Of a stretch of DNA of 64,000 bases, positions 1 to 7,623 are shown one piece after another. Source of the DNA: a virus; IMG/VR virus record IMGVR_UViG_3300021093_003900, positions 1-64,000 of that record; one strand, 5' to 3'. The position numbers and the translations under genes were made by a program. Under the pieces are notes generated by a model. It worked only from the letters and a program-made list of their open reading frames with translations, did not search any database and was not told the DNA's origin. Every line of letters starts with the position of its first letter. The first letter of the stretch is position 1.

Positions 1-1
1 C

Positions 2-442
2 ACATCCACTACAAATACACAAGGACAGTATTCTTTTTCACAACCTATAGTAAGTGGAGACGAGTGGTATATTGAAGTTGTAATTCCAACAACAACCTCG
101 AACTTATCTTCTGTTGATTTTATCGGTATTGATGATGTGGTATTACAACGAACACCCATTAAGTCTATACATTATCACAAATATGAAGTGAGTGGAGATA
201 ATCTTATTACAATTAATGATATTTATACTATATCAAGAAGAATAAACGGATTAAATTATACAAAAAGAACTTTGTTATTTACTGAACCACAATGGACTAG
301 TCTAAACACTGGAACTTTAGATCTTAGGAGTTCAATACCCGGTGTTTTGAATACCTACACATTCACACCGAGTGCGGGTGGAACCACTAATCTGTATGTT
401 CTATCACCAGGATTTACAAATCAATCAACTTTAAATTATTAA
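2..442 (+). CDS. Partial structural-type protein, C-terminal part
   Basis: The reading frame is open from the first full codon of the window, so the gene begins upstream of base 1 and only its last 146 residues are seen. The fragment is rich in Thr, Ser, Asn and Tyr with alternating beta-type segments and ends in PGFTNQSTLNY. This composition is typical of phage tail, fibre or neck proteins, but no family is recognised. It is followed two bases later by the next plus-strand gene, so the two are probably co-transcribed. Confidence 0.7.
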   Translation, partial: TSTTNTQGQYSFSQPIVSGDEWYIEVVIPTTTSNLSSVDFIGIDDVVLQRTPIKSIHYHKYEVSGDNLITINDIYTISRRINGLNYTKRTLLFTEPQWTSLNTGTLDLRSSIPGVLNTYTFTPSAGGTTNLYVLSPGFTNQSTLNY

Positions 443-444
443 AT

Positions 445-849
445 ATGGATACATTAATATGTTATTTTATATCGAGTGTAATGACCCTTGCACATATAAA
501 TGGAGTACCTGATACCAAATTAACGTATGGTGCTAAACAAATTGTTACAGAATTAGTCAACGAAAAATATACACTTTGTGACGATGGTAGACCAATTACT
601 GTTGAGATATTATCTATTGAGGCACCAACAAAAGGTATACGGGTAGGCCCATTTGAATTTAAACAGAAAAAAACAATTGTTAAAACAAAAATCACAATGA
701 ATGGTGTTGATTATTATGGAGAAGGTTCAAATAAAACATCCGTATCTTCAACTATATTACAATTACAGGATGAAAATTTACCCTTTGAAAGAACTGAGTT
801 TAGTTCAGCCTTAAGGAAAGCTTTATCAAATTCTTTTGGAAAAAATTAA
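445..849 (+). CDS. Hypothetical protein, 134 aa
   Basis: A compact alpha/beta protein whose N-terminus (MDTLICYFISSVMTLAH) is mildly hydrophobic but lacks a clear signal peptide. The middle part (residues 40-100) contains short strands around CDDGRPITVEILSIEAP and VGPFEFKQKKTIVKTKITM. No family is recognised. It lies two bases after the preceding structural-type gene and is followed by a weak hairpin, so it is probably the last gene of that transcript. Confidence 0.65.
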   Translation: MDTLICYFISSVMTLAHINGVPDTKLTYGAKQIVTELVNEKYTLCDDGRPITVEILSIEAPTKGIRVGPFEFKQKKTIVKTKITMNGVDYYGEGSNKTSVSSTILQLQDENLPFERTEFSSALRKALSNSFGKN

Positions 850-855
850 TTTTTG

Positions 856-879
856 ATAAGTCACTCTCAAAAGACTTAT
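856..879. terminator. Weak hairpin between convergent genes
   Basis: A 7-bp stem (ATAAGTC / GACTTAT) with a 10-nt loop sits between the end of the plus-strand gene and the end of the minus-strand cluster. The U-runs are short on both strands, so termination is plausible but not strong. Confidence 0.35.
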
Positions 880-890
880 ATTTTCAAATA

Positions 891-1400
891 CTAATTTGGA
901 TTCTGGAAAATTCTATCGAGTTCGAGATTTTCAACATCACTTCTGGTAGTTTCAAAATCAATATTCCAGTCCCAATAATCTTTGTAATTATCGCCCATAA
1001 TTTCATCTTCATTATTTGCAATTTGATTTTCAGTCGCAAAAGTTCCAAATTCATACTCATAATTTCCTCTTCTTCTTTCATATACTTTAAATGAAAACTC
1101 TAACGAAAATGAATTTTTTTCAGGAATAACAAAATTATTTTCATTGCATGTTGAGTTATTTAAATCATTTAGATTTAGATAAAGTAAATTCCATAAAAAA
1201 AAGAAGTATTGCCAGTCATCGTTATGTAAATTTCTGATATCTGGTAAGTCTAAGAATTTAAACCAAATACGTCTAAGTGTTGAATTACCAATTGAAATAT
1301 CGTCTTCGTCCAAACCACCCAACTCACTTTCTTCAAAAAAATCATACAGTCTTTTTAAAATGTAAAAACACTCAGGCCTAGTTTTAAAAAATTCATTCAT
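891..1400 (-). CDS. Member 4 of a tandem paralogous family, 169 aa
   Basis: Shares the layout of its three upstream neighbours: a helical N-terminal half with an aromatic YxxFFFLxN-type segment (here WQYFFFLWNLLYLN), then a mid segment with a Tyr/Arg stretch (YERRRGNYEYE) and an acidic tail. It is the most divergent and shortest member. The start overlaps the previous gene's stop by eight bases in the arrangement ATGAATGA. No known family is recognised; the position downstream of the endolysin suggests a late-expressed operon, but the role is unknown. Confidence 0.7.
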   Translation of the reverse strand: MNEFFKTRPECFYILKRLYDFFEESELGGLDEDDISIGNSTLRRIWFKFLDLPDIRNLHNDDWQYFFFLWNLLYLNLNDLNNSTCNENNFVIPEKNSFSLEFSFKVYERRRGNYEYEFGTFATENQIANNEDEIMGDNYKDYWDWNIDFETTRSDVENLELDRIFQNPN

Positions 1401-1938
1401 ATAAATCCTCCTCTTTGTCTAATGTTAAATCGTCCATTGATACATCACTATTATCCACTTCTTCATCGCTGTAATCAGGATCATATACATATGGATTTGA
1501 CCAATCTGGAATTAATTCCTCATAATTTTCATAATCTTGTAATTGAGTTTTTGTAATATATCCCTCATATTCAATAACATACTCACCATATTCGTGCCTA
1601 TCTTCATCAACCTCCATATCTGCAGTATACTCTCTATATTTTGGTACAACAATATTTTCAACTGTAAGTTGTTTTTGATTCAACAAAATTATATTTTCAC
1701 TAATACAATTCATTAAAAAGAAAAATACTTCATAGTTGTAATCTTTTAAACCAACAAACTTTGCAGTATTTACCCAAAAATTCCAATATGGACCTCTATG
1801 GATATCAATATCATCTGTTTCAAAATTTTCTGCGGTAACATTAAGTCTACGAGAAAATAAACTGTAGTACGCTCTCACAAATGTTACTAAACGTTCTTTT
1901 GTTGGGAATAATTTCAATATATCTTTTTTGCGAGTCAT
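1393..1938 (-). CDS. Member 3 of a tandem paralogous family, 181 aa
   Basis: Starts MTRKKDILKLFPTKERL. This ATG at 1938 lies five bases after the upstream stop and is preferred over an upstream in-frame ATG at 1986 that would overlap the neighbour by 44 bases. Family features shared with the gene at 2514-3089 are FPTKE near the N-terminus, an aromatic run ending FFFLMN, LTVEN, and a Gly-Tyr motif (YEGY) before a strongly acidic C-terminal tail. The function is unknown. Confidence 0.7.
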   Translation of the reverse strand: MTRKKDILKLFPTKERLVTFVRAYYSLFSRRLNVTAENFETDDIDIHRGPYWNFWVNTAKFVGLKDYNYEVFFFLMNCISENIILLNQKQLTVENIVVPKYREYTADMEVDEDRHEYGEYVIEYEGYITKTQLQDYENYEELIPDWSNPYVYDPDYSDEEVDNSDVSMDDLTLDKEEDLYE

Positions 1939-1942
1939 ATCT

Positions 1943-2521
1943 TTAAATATCTCTATTTTTTCTTTTAAGATTATTAACTGAAACAACCCAAATATCCGTT
2001 ACATTTTCATCTTTTACTTCAAAATCACGGTCGAATGATTCAATGTCTCTAAAAGAACCATCATTTTCAGCACCCCACAAAAAATAACTTTTTGCCTGTT
2101 CTGGATACAAAAAACCTGTTATTGGTACATCGTAATAACCACCCATTTTTGCGTCTGTTAGATATTCAACTACGACATTGAAATAATTTTTTTCAGGTTC
2201 TTTCAGATTACTCTCATTTACAAGATCAAATTTAACACCATGGTTTAGTTTAATTAATTTCATTGAATAATAGAAAAAATTGTTAAAAACAAAAGTATCT
2301 GATAAGTCAATTCCGTATTCTAATAAACTACTCTTCAGATTTTGTTCGGTTATAAATGTATCAAAGGTGCTATAATATTTACTATAAATAAACATATTAA
2401 TATCCTCTAATTGTCCATATTCATCAAAATCATTTGGAAATCTGTTTAAAAAAAATGGATACAATTTTTTTAAATAGACCAAAACATCATTTCTTGAATT
2501 AAAAAAATTATAATCATTCAT
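1943..2521 (-). CDS. Member 2 of a tandem paralogous family, 192 aa
   Basis: Helical protein with the family pattern: a VYLKKLYPFFLNRF-type N-terminal segment, an aromatic FNNFFYYSMKLIKLN segment near residue 95, then an EKNYFNVVVEY strand and a mixed C-terminal half. The start overlaps the stop of the upstream member by eight bases (ATGAATGA), the same junction as between members 3 and 4. It is less similar to members 1 and 3 than they are to each other. No function can be assigned. Confidence 0.7.
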   Translation of the reverse strand: MNDYNFFNSRNDVLVYLKKLYPFFLNRFPNDFDEYGQLEDINMFIYSKYYSTFDTFITEQNLKSSLLEYGIDLSDTFVFNNFFYYSMKLIKLNHGVKFDLVNESNLKEPEKNYFNVVVEYLTDAKMGGYYDVPITGFLYPEQAKSYFLWGAENDGSFRDIESFDRDFEVKDENVTDIWVVSVNNLKRKNRDI

Positions 2522-3089
2522 ATATTTTTGGATCTATAGATTTTTTCTTTATAATATTTGAAATTGCCCAATCATCGTAACTTGTGTCACTGTATTCAAC
2601 GTTAGTCAATTCAGGATCCATTTGTTGATATTCAAACCAATCTTTAAGTAGATGATAGTAACCATTATCAAGGTCGCCTTTGTCAGCATAACCGCTGTAA
2701 GGAACTTTATATTCATATCTGTTTCGACTATAGATAATATCATTTACTCTAACAGTAAAGTAATTGTAATTTTTGATTTTTAAATTCTCAGTGGTTAGTT
2801 CGTTTGATAAAATTGATTCTTGATTTTCAATTATTGTATTCATAATGAAAAAAAACCAATTGAAATTATCCGACTCAAAAGAAAAGGTTGATTTGATCGT
2901 ATTCCAATAGTCAAAAATCGGTGAATCCGTTAATTTGATATCATCCTTATTGATAACTTTGATTCCAGTTTTACGAACAAAATAAGAATGGAAAGCTTTT
3001 AAAAATTTGACAAAACTTTCTTTAGTTGGAAATCTACTTCTAACTCTATCTAAAAACTTTTGATACGAACCAAAATTTTCGTTTGACAT
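2514..3089 (-). CDS. Member 1 of a tandem paralogous family, 191 aa
   Basis: First of the four related genes and ten bases downstream of the endolysin gene. It contains RFPTKESFVKFLKAFHSYF, WFFFIMN, ELTTEN and YSGYADKGDLDNGYY, which align with the corresponding parts of the gene at 1393-1938. There are no transmembrane segments or signal peptide. The close coupling to the endolysin suggests joint late expression, but nothing links the family to lysis directly. Confidence 0.72.
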   Translation of the reverse strand: MSNENFGSYQKFLDRVRSRFPTKESFVKFLKAFHSYFVRKTGIKVINKDDIKLTDSPIFDYWNTIKSTFSFESDNFNWFFFIMNTIIENQESILSNELTTENLKIKNYNYFTVRVNDIIYSRNRYEYKVPYSGYADKGDLDNGYYHLLKDWFEYQQMDPELTNVEYSDTSYDDWAISNIIKKKSIDPKIYE

Positions 3090-3099
3090 AAATTCATTT

Positions 3100-3939
3100 T
3101 TAACTCAACAAACTATAGTATTCTTTGAAATGTTTTAAACGATCAACGAGACCTATTGTTCCACCGTTAACTCTTTTAGTAACGGCTGTGACTGTAGCTT
3201 CATCAGCTCCTTTATCACAAATTGACCACAATTTATTTGAATCAAAAAAGAATGCGGCTGATGCTAACGGATATTTTGTAGCAACTAAATCTGGATTAGC
3301 TACGGTATCCTCACCGATAAACTTAGCAAAGTTGGTGTAGTTTTGTTTACCAGTCAATTGAATAAAACCACGACCTCTAAATTTGAAACCTTCCTTTGTT
3401 GTTTCATCACCATTACCCATTCTACCGCCATAAACTTTAGATGCGATTTTTTCAGGATTACGAGCGTATGATTCCGCAAGATTACTAGGAAAATATTTTG
3501 GAAATATTTTTTTCAAACCATCAGCAGAATAGTTCAAATTTTCTTGAATGTGTTTAAATCCTCCAGATTCGTGACCACATTGTGCCAAGAAATGTGCTAA
3601 TCTAAGAGGTGTTGTAATATTAAATTTTTTCGCGGTATCAGGAATTTGAGCGATTACTGAATCAGGAATGTGACCTTTTAATTTTTCTAATTTAAAAACA
3701 CCACCTGTTGGTATTACAACGTCTTCTTTTACAACTTGTGGTTGTGGTGATGCTGTTGTTGGGAACATTTTTGCCCAAGTACCGTCACCAACAATACCAT
3801 CGGCTGTTAATCCATTAGTGGTTTGCCATTCCTTAACTTTTTTTTCTGTACCAGCACCAAATACACCATCAGCCGTCAGACCAAGTTTAGTTTGAAGTTT
3901 TTTAACATCATCACCTTTTGAGTTTAATTTAAGTAACAT
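3100..3939 (-). CDS. Endolysin: peptidoglycan-binding domain plus GH19 lysozyme/chitinase-like domain
   Basis: Residues 1-59 form a PG_binding_1 domain (VKKLQTKLGLTADGVFG and a second half-repeat GLTADGIVGDGTWAKMF). After a Pro/Val linker, residues of about 85-279 are a GH19-type catalytic domain: the acidic residue in CGHESGGF (E124) is the probable catalytic acid, followed by FRGRGFIQLTGKQNY and AAFFFDSNKLW. GH19 enzymes in phages hydrolyse the glycan strands of peptidoglycan. There is no signal peptide, so the enzyme would need a holin or similar to reach the wall; none is obvious next to it. Confidence 0.92.
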   Translation of the reverse strand: MLLKLNSKGDDVKKLQTKLGLTADGVFGAGTEKKVKEWQTTNGLTADGIVGDGTWAKMFPTTASPQPQVVKEDVVIPTGGVFKLEKLKGHIPDSVIAQIPDTAKKFNITTPLRLAHFLAQCGHESGGFKHIQENLNYSADGLKKIFPKYFPSNLAESYARNPEKIASKVYGGRMGNGDETTKEGFKFRGRGFIQLTGKQNYTNFAKFIGEDTVANPDLVATKYPLASAAFFFDSNKLWSICDKGADEATVTAVTKRVNGGTIGLVDRLKHFKEYYSLLS

Positions 3940-4007
3940 AATTTTGAATTTTTGTATTTAATCCACTCAATTCTGATTTAACATTGAGCTTCATTGGTAA
4001 ATATTCG

Positions 4008-4490
4008 TTACACCCAAATTTGTCCATTAAACTTGGGTACCATTTTTCTTATTTTATGCTTTGAAAGATTAGATAGTGGTGTATTATACAAAATTATATG
4101 ACCTCCAACTTCTAAGTCTGGTGGTAGTTCAGTAATATTGGTATTTTCGAGAGTTAGATCATCCTTAACTTTAAGACCACTTGGAAGTGATACGAGATTT
4201 ACAGATCCATATAAATTTAAATCACTATGTACTGTTAAATTATTCGGAAGTGATTTCAGATTTTTACAGTTAACTAACCATAAATTACCATTAACTGTGG
4301 TAAGGTTTTTTGGTAAGAAATCTATAGATGAACTAATTAGAAGTAGATCACCCTGTGAACCATTCTTAATGTAATCACGTATTATTCTATGGGTTCTAAA
4401 AAGTAATTTCTTATCCTTTTCCTCTTTTGTTCTTCGAGGAATAAAGATGTTTTCATCACTTTCTTTTAATATGTCCAAGAATTTGATCAT
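4008..4490 (-). CDS. Leucine-rich-repeat protein with capsid-targeting-like N-terminus, 160 aa
   Basis: Residues 1-10 (MIKFLDILKE, followed by S) resemble the T4 internal-protein capsid-targeting peptide, which ends in an (I/L)xE cleavage site. Residues of about 50-140 contain about four to five irregular LRR units of the type LPxxLxVxGxLxLxxxxxLxSLP, the last ending in a KHKIRKMVPKFNGQIWV tail. LRRs usually mediate protein binding. It has its own late-type box five bases before the start and is divergent from the gene at 4526. Confidence 0.72.
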   Translation of the reverse strand: MIKFLDILKESDENIFIPRRTKEEKDKKLLFRTHRIIRDYIKNGSQGDLLLISSSIDFLPKNLTTVNGNLWLVNCKNLKSLPNNLTVHSDLNLYGSVNLVSLPSGLKVKDDLTLENTNITELPPDLEVGGHIILYNTPLSNLSKHKIRKMVPKFNGQIWV

Positions 4491-4495
4491 AAATA

Positions 4496-4503
4496 ATAAA
4501 TAT
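4496..4503 (-). promoter_or_regulatory. Late-type box for the LRR gene
   Basis: ATATTTAT on the minus strand, five bases before the start codon at 4490; no -33 element is seen. Confidence 0.45.
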
Positions 4504-4517
4504 TCTTACCAATAATA

Positions 4518-4525
4518 ATATTTAT
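4518..4525 (+). promoter_or_regulatory. Late-type box before the gene at 4526
   Basis: ATATTTAT directly abuts the first in-frame ATG; if it acts as a -10-like element, the transcript would begin near the second ATG at 4538. Confidence 0.45.
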
Positions 4526-5143
4526 ATGAAAAAAATTATGAGAGATCTTATAAAACAAATTCTTAAAGAAGATTTGGTCAAACGACCAATGCTTCTTAAA
4601 GAAAACTGTGAAATTTCTGAGTCTTTGAGACATCACTTAACTAATAAATTGACTCTTTCTGAGAATGTATACAGACCATTTTCAGATAGTTATTTTGAAT
4701 TGATAAATGAAGTTCGTGAGTTGTATTCGATGGACATGATCGAATTGAATGAAGATGATGAGTGGTTTATAAATACAGACATTGGGAAGACAGCATACTA
4801 CAACGGTGATATTGTTTGGTTGGACATTCCGTTTAGAGACGGAAATTTTATATCAGAAGCCGAATATCGCGGTCGTAAAGTAAACTTGAATTCTCCATTC
4901 AGAACACCTGGTGGGCCCAAAAAATTTTCAGTTTATGTTAAGAATAAATCAGGTAATATTATTAAAGTGTCTTTTGGTGACCCAAATCTCAGAGTAAGAA
5001 ATAATAACCCAAAAGCAGCAAAATCTTTTAGAGCTAGACATAAATGTCACACTAAAAAAGACAAAACAAAAGCTGGATACTGGTCTTGTAATATTTCAAG
5101 ATACAGATCTAAACTTGGTATCAAATCATCAAGTCCTTGGTAA
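4526..5143 (+). CDS. Phage protein with FGD / SFRARHxC / YWSC domain, 205 aa
   Basis: The N-terminus MKKIMRDLIKQILKED has the (I/L)xE signature seen at several N-termini in this window. The C-terminal 75 residues form a compact domain common in tailed phages: KFSVYVKNKSG, VSFGDPNLRVR, SFRARHKCHTKKDKTKAGYWSC, whose conserved Cys and His residues suggest metal binding or a structural role. The start at 4526 is provisional; the in-frame ATG at 4538 fits better with the box immediately upstream. The next gene overlaps as TAATG. Confidence 0.75.
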   Translation: MKKIMRDLIKQILKEDLVKRPMLLKENCEISESLRHHLTNKLTLSENVYRPFSDSYFELINEVRELYSMDMIELNEDDEWFINTDIGKTAYYNGDIVWLDIPFRDGNFISEAEYRGRKVNLNSPFRTPGGPKKFSVYVKNKSGNIIKVSFGDPNLRVRNNNPKAAKSFRARHKCHTKKDKTKAGYWSCNISRYRSKLGIKSSSPW

Positions 5144-5412
5144 TGTCAAAACTTCCTTTCACTCAAATTTTAGACAATAATTCAATAGTTCGAAAGTTTT
5201 CTGAAAAAGTAAAAACTCATGAACTTAAGTGGCATTATGATCTAAAACATCGTAAAGTTGTTTGTGAACACGATACTGATTGGTTATTTCAAAGAGATAA
5301 TGAATTACCAATTAAACTAGAAAAAGGAAAAATGATTGAAATCCCATCTTATCAGTATCACAGAATTATTAAAGGTAAAGGTGATTTAGTTGTGAGAATA
5401 TGGGAATTTTAA
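5143..5412 (+). CDS. Small cupin-like protein, 89 aa
   Basis: Starts at the ATG that overlaps the previous stop (TAATG), giving MSKLPFTQILDNN. The pattern ELKWHYDLKHRKV, DTDWLFQRDNELPIKLEKG, IEIPSYQYHRIIKG, DLVVRIWEF resembles a single double-stranded beta-helix (cupin) with His residues in the positions of a metal site (WHYD and YHR). Small cupins of this type occur in phages without a known role. It is translationally coupled to the gene at 4526. Confidence 0.65.
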   Translation: MSKLPFTQILDNNSIVRKFSEKVKTHELKWHYDLKHRKVVCEHDTDWLFQRDNELPIKLEKGKMIEIPSYQYHRIIKGKGDLVVRIWEF

Positions 5413-5427
5413 AATAATCAAAAGATA

Positions 5428-6369
5428 TCAACTTTCTCCTTCATAATTGACGTTGACATCTTGTTCAATATCAAGAGTATCGTCCTGATCCACATCTAGC
5501 ATAATTTCTTGCTCTCCGATAGCCATAAGATCATCAATCATACTTACCTTTTTCTCGTCAAGGTCGTATTTTGCATTTATTTCTAGAGTTTTTGCATCAC
5601 ATAATGATTTATTTGATGTTTTTGGTAAATTTCTGATGTGTGTCAAAATGTAAGGAGGAAGTTCAGTCATCATTGAATCAATTTGATGATCCAACACATT
5701 CCAAAATGTTGGTGAACTTTCATCATTTACATCCCAAAAAACAGCCACTTTATAACCTGTAATTTTATTAATACAATAAATTAAAATTCCACGAGAATAG
5801 TATCTAAAAAAATGATGCGGATTATTTTTAGATGTGGTACACCATTTTGTTCCAGACCCATAAGATTTCGAGGATTCAAAAGTCAAAGGTCTTATGACAA
5901 GCCATTCTTCGTCATCAATGAGTTTGATTACTTCTTTACTTGAACTTTTTACAATAAATTTTGCGTGTGCTTTATGATAAACTTCTCTCAATTGGTCTAA
6001 ATCAGAAATGGTATTAAGATCTAAATTTTCAACATAATTTTTCTGGTAAAGATCCATAAAATCCAAAATCAGTTCTTTTTCACAATATTCATTTAAGAAA
6101 TTATTAAAATAGTCAACCAAAAAATTAATTTCATTTAAATTAATTTTTGACTCTCCGAATTTATCTGATATTTTATCAATTCGTAAACTACTGTACACGT
6201 TGTTTTCAAAGAGACTAGGTTGAACTCTTTTTTTTAGTTCACTTATAATACATTTAGTCATCAGTGGAACGAATTTATTTGTATCGGAACTATCCAAAAG
6301 TGTTAAATAATCCAAAAAAGAAAAGTTCAATTGAGGATTTCTTTGTTTTATTTCTGATAATTTTGCCAT
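5428..6369 (-). CDS. Hypothetical protein with GTKWCTTS motif, 313 aa
   Basis: A mostly helical N-terminal half (1-140) is followed by a mixed domain with WLVIRPLTFESSKSYGSGTKWCTTS, FFRYYSRGILIYCINK and YKVAVFWDVND, and an acidic tail ending in NVNYEGES. Gly-x-x-Trp-Cys-Thr followed by FxxYYxxGxLIY is a pattern that recurs in phage and PcfJ-like proteins of unknown activity; Cys and His could be functional. It is probably co-transcribed from the thioesterase promoter at 6804-6834, with 12 bases between the genes. Confidence 0.7.
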   Translation of the reverse strand: MAKLSEIKQRNPQLNFSFLDYLTLLDSSDTNKFVPLMTKCIISELKKRVQPSLFENNVYSSLRIDKISDKFGESKINLNEINFLVDYFNNFLNEYCEKELILDFMDLYQKNYVENLDLNTISDLDQLREVYHKAHAKFIVKSSSKEVIKLIDDEEWLVIRPLTFESSKSYGSGTKWCTTSKNNPHHFFRYYSRGILIYCINKITGYKVAVFWDVNDESSPTFWNVLDHQIDSMMTELPPYILTHIRNLPKTSNKSLCDAKTLEINAKYDLDEKKVSMIDDLMAIGEQEIMLDVDQDDTLDIEQDVNVNYEGES

Positions 6370-6381
6370 TTTGAAATTTTT

Positions 6382-6798
6382 TTATTTTTGAATTATATTG
6401 TTTGTTTCTGAACCAAAACCATATTTAGCTTTTACTCTTTGTGAAATTGGAATTGGATTACCGTCCTCATCAATCCTTACAAAGGTAATGTAGGTTGATA
6501 ATATCGTTGTTTGATTTCCTGTGTATACATTATGAGTCCTTGCTTCGATGTAAAGTTTTAAAGAAGTATTTCCAATCGTATCAACTTTACCATACACTTT
6601 GAGTAAATGACCTTCTCTTGCTGGTTTTTTGAATAAACATTCATCTATTTTAATTGTAACCATACGAGGTGTATCACACACTTGCATAGCCAAAGAAGCT
6701 CCAGCAGAATCCAACCATTTTAGTAATGTTCCACCAAATAGATTTCCGTGAAAACCTAAATCTGATTTTTTTACAGGATGTGTCGATATGAGTTCCAT
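6382..6798 (-). CDS. Hotdog-fold acyl-CoA thioesterase (YciA-type)
   Basis: 138 aa, the usual length of single-hotdog thioesterases. The N-terminal motif GFHGNLFGGTLLKWLDSAGA matches the active-site helix of YciA/BFIT-type enzymes (Asn/Asp before FGG, Asp in WLDSAGA), followed by VTIKIDECLFKKPAREGHLL and ILSTYITFVRIDEDGNP. These enzymes hydrolyse acyl-CoA to free acid and CoA in the cytoplasm. It is expressed from a near-consensus Bacteroidota promoter that ends five bases before the ATG. It is unusual in a phage; it may alter host lipid or CoA pools. Confidence 0.88.
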   Translation of the reverse strand: MELISTHPVKKSDLGFHGNLFGGTLLKWLDSAGASLAMQVCDTPRMVTIKIDECLFKKPAREGHLLKVYGKVDTIGNTSLKLYIEARTHNVYTGNQTTILSTYITFVRIDEDGNPIPISQRVKAKYGFGSETNNIIQK

Positions 6799-6803
6799 AT
6801 CAA

Positions 6804-6834
6804 CAAATGTAAATCAAAAAACAATCAAGTCAAA
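6804..6834 (-). promoter_or_regulatory. Bacteroidota-type promoter for the thioesterase gene
   Basis: TTTG (6831-6834) and TACATTTG (6804-6811) on the minus strand are separated by 19 bases, an exact match to the TTTG-N19-TAnnTTTG pattern. The ATG follows five bases later, so the mRNA would be leaderless or nearly so. Confidence 0.8.
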
Positions 6835-6865
6835 TAACGTGGATAATAGTTTTCTACAAAATAGT

Positions 6866-7468
6866 TCACTCTTGTTTGGATTTTTTTGCGACTTTTTGAA
6901 GAATTTTTTTGATAAAACTTTGATTTACAGATATAACACTTAACGCAACAATTCTTTTAGCCAAGTCATTTAAATCCTGACTTGAAAATGTCCCAGCATT
7001 TATTTTTAAAATGTAATCTAGTATTGGTAAAAGAAATATGAAAAAAACAATTTCATTTACCATCTTAGCTGATTTTGTTGTATTTGATATGAATGTTCGA
7101 AACAAATTCATCATTTTTTCCGTACTTTTTTTGATCGAATTAAATTCTTTTGTTAAATTTTTTTCTCTGATTAATCTAGAAATTTGACGAATTTCACTGA
7201 CGTTTTGATTATAATAAACAGAACATACTCCGATAATAAGAAGAATTTTTTCGGAGTCAGTTAGATTTGGAAATTCGGAACTTAGAGATGCATTTAGAGG
7301 TCGTACCAATGCACCTATAATGGCTGAGTACGTGAGTAAAAATTTTGTATTTTCTATACCCAAAGTTTTTGCGGTTCTATAAATGGATTTTGTCGCTTTT
7401 TCCAAACCAGAAAAAATTTTCATCAAATCTTCATCAAACCCCTCAGATAAAATTAAATTTTGTGCCAT
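6866..7468 (-). CDS. Hypothetical protein with hydrophobic segments, 200 aa
   Basis: Start chosen at MAQNLILSEGF (7468), six bases after a late-type box, rather than an upstream TTG. The N-terminal LSE|G matches the T4 prohead-protease cleavage rule (I/L)xE|(G/A/S). Hydrophobic stretches occur near residues 45-60, 70-85 and 135-150 (VFFIFLLPILDYIL), with a Lys-rich C-terminus (KKILQKVAKKSKQE). It could be an internal virion or membrane protein; no family is recognised. Confidence 0.65.
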   Translation of the reverse strand: MAQNLILSEGFDEDLMKIFSGLEKATKSIYRTAKTLGIENTKFLLTYSAIIGALVRPLNASLSSEFPNLTDSEKILLIIGVCSVYYNQNVSEIRQISRLIREKNLTKEFNSIKKSTEKMMNLFRTFISNTTKSAKMVNEIVFFIFLLPILDYILKINAGTFSSQDLNDLAKRIVALSVISVNQSFIKKILQKVAKKSKQE

Positions 7469-7474
7469 ACCCCT

Positions 7475-7482
7475 ATAAATAC
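7475..7482 (-). promoter_or_regulatory. Late-type box for the gene ending at 6866
   Basis: GTATTTAT on the minus strand, six bases before the ATG at 7468; it supports that ATG over the upstream TTG. Confidence 0.45.
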
Positions 7483-7500
7483 ACAATGAACAAAAAAAAA

Positions 7501-7572
7501 GTCACACGGTAACCCCCAAACTTAACTAACAATCGCCGACCAAGACTATGAAATTAATTTGACCCGTGTGAC
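7501..7572 (-). ncRNA. Candidate small structured RNA or long-loop terminator
   Basis: A 137-base gap between divergent genes holds a 9-bp perfect inverted repeat (GTCACACGG / CCGTGTGAC) that encloses 54 nt. Read on the minus strand the closing stem is followed directly by nine T residues, as expected for an intrinsically terminated small RNA of about 72 nt. It is more GC-rich than its surroundings. It has no tRNA T-loop. Strand and function are inferred; no riboswitch class is recognised. Confidence 0.4.
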
Positions 7573-7606
7573 ATTTAAAATATAAAATACTTTTTTTGTA
7601 AATCAA

Positions 7607-7614
7607 ATATTTAT
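7607..7614 (+). promoter_or_regulatory. Late-type box for the gene at 7624
   Basis: ATATTTAT nine bases before the ATG, followed by an A-rich leader. Confidence 0.5.
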
Positions 7615-7623
7615 TTAAAAAAA

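Noticed and set aside
7474-7481. T4-type late promoter TATAAATA on the plus strand (also near 16461, 35143 and 44315)
   Set aside because: Each copy lies directly before a minus-strand start codon, so it is read better as TATTTAT on the coding strand, as for the plus-strand genes.
7501-7572. tRNA gene
   Set aside because: Length fits, but there is no T-loop GTTCRAxYC and no cloverleaf; the stem is nine base pairs.
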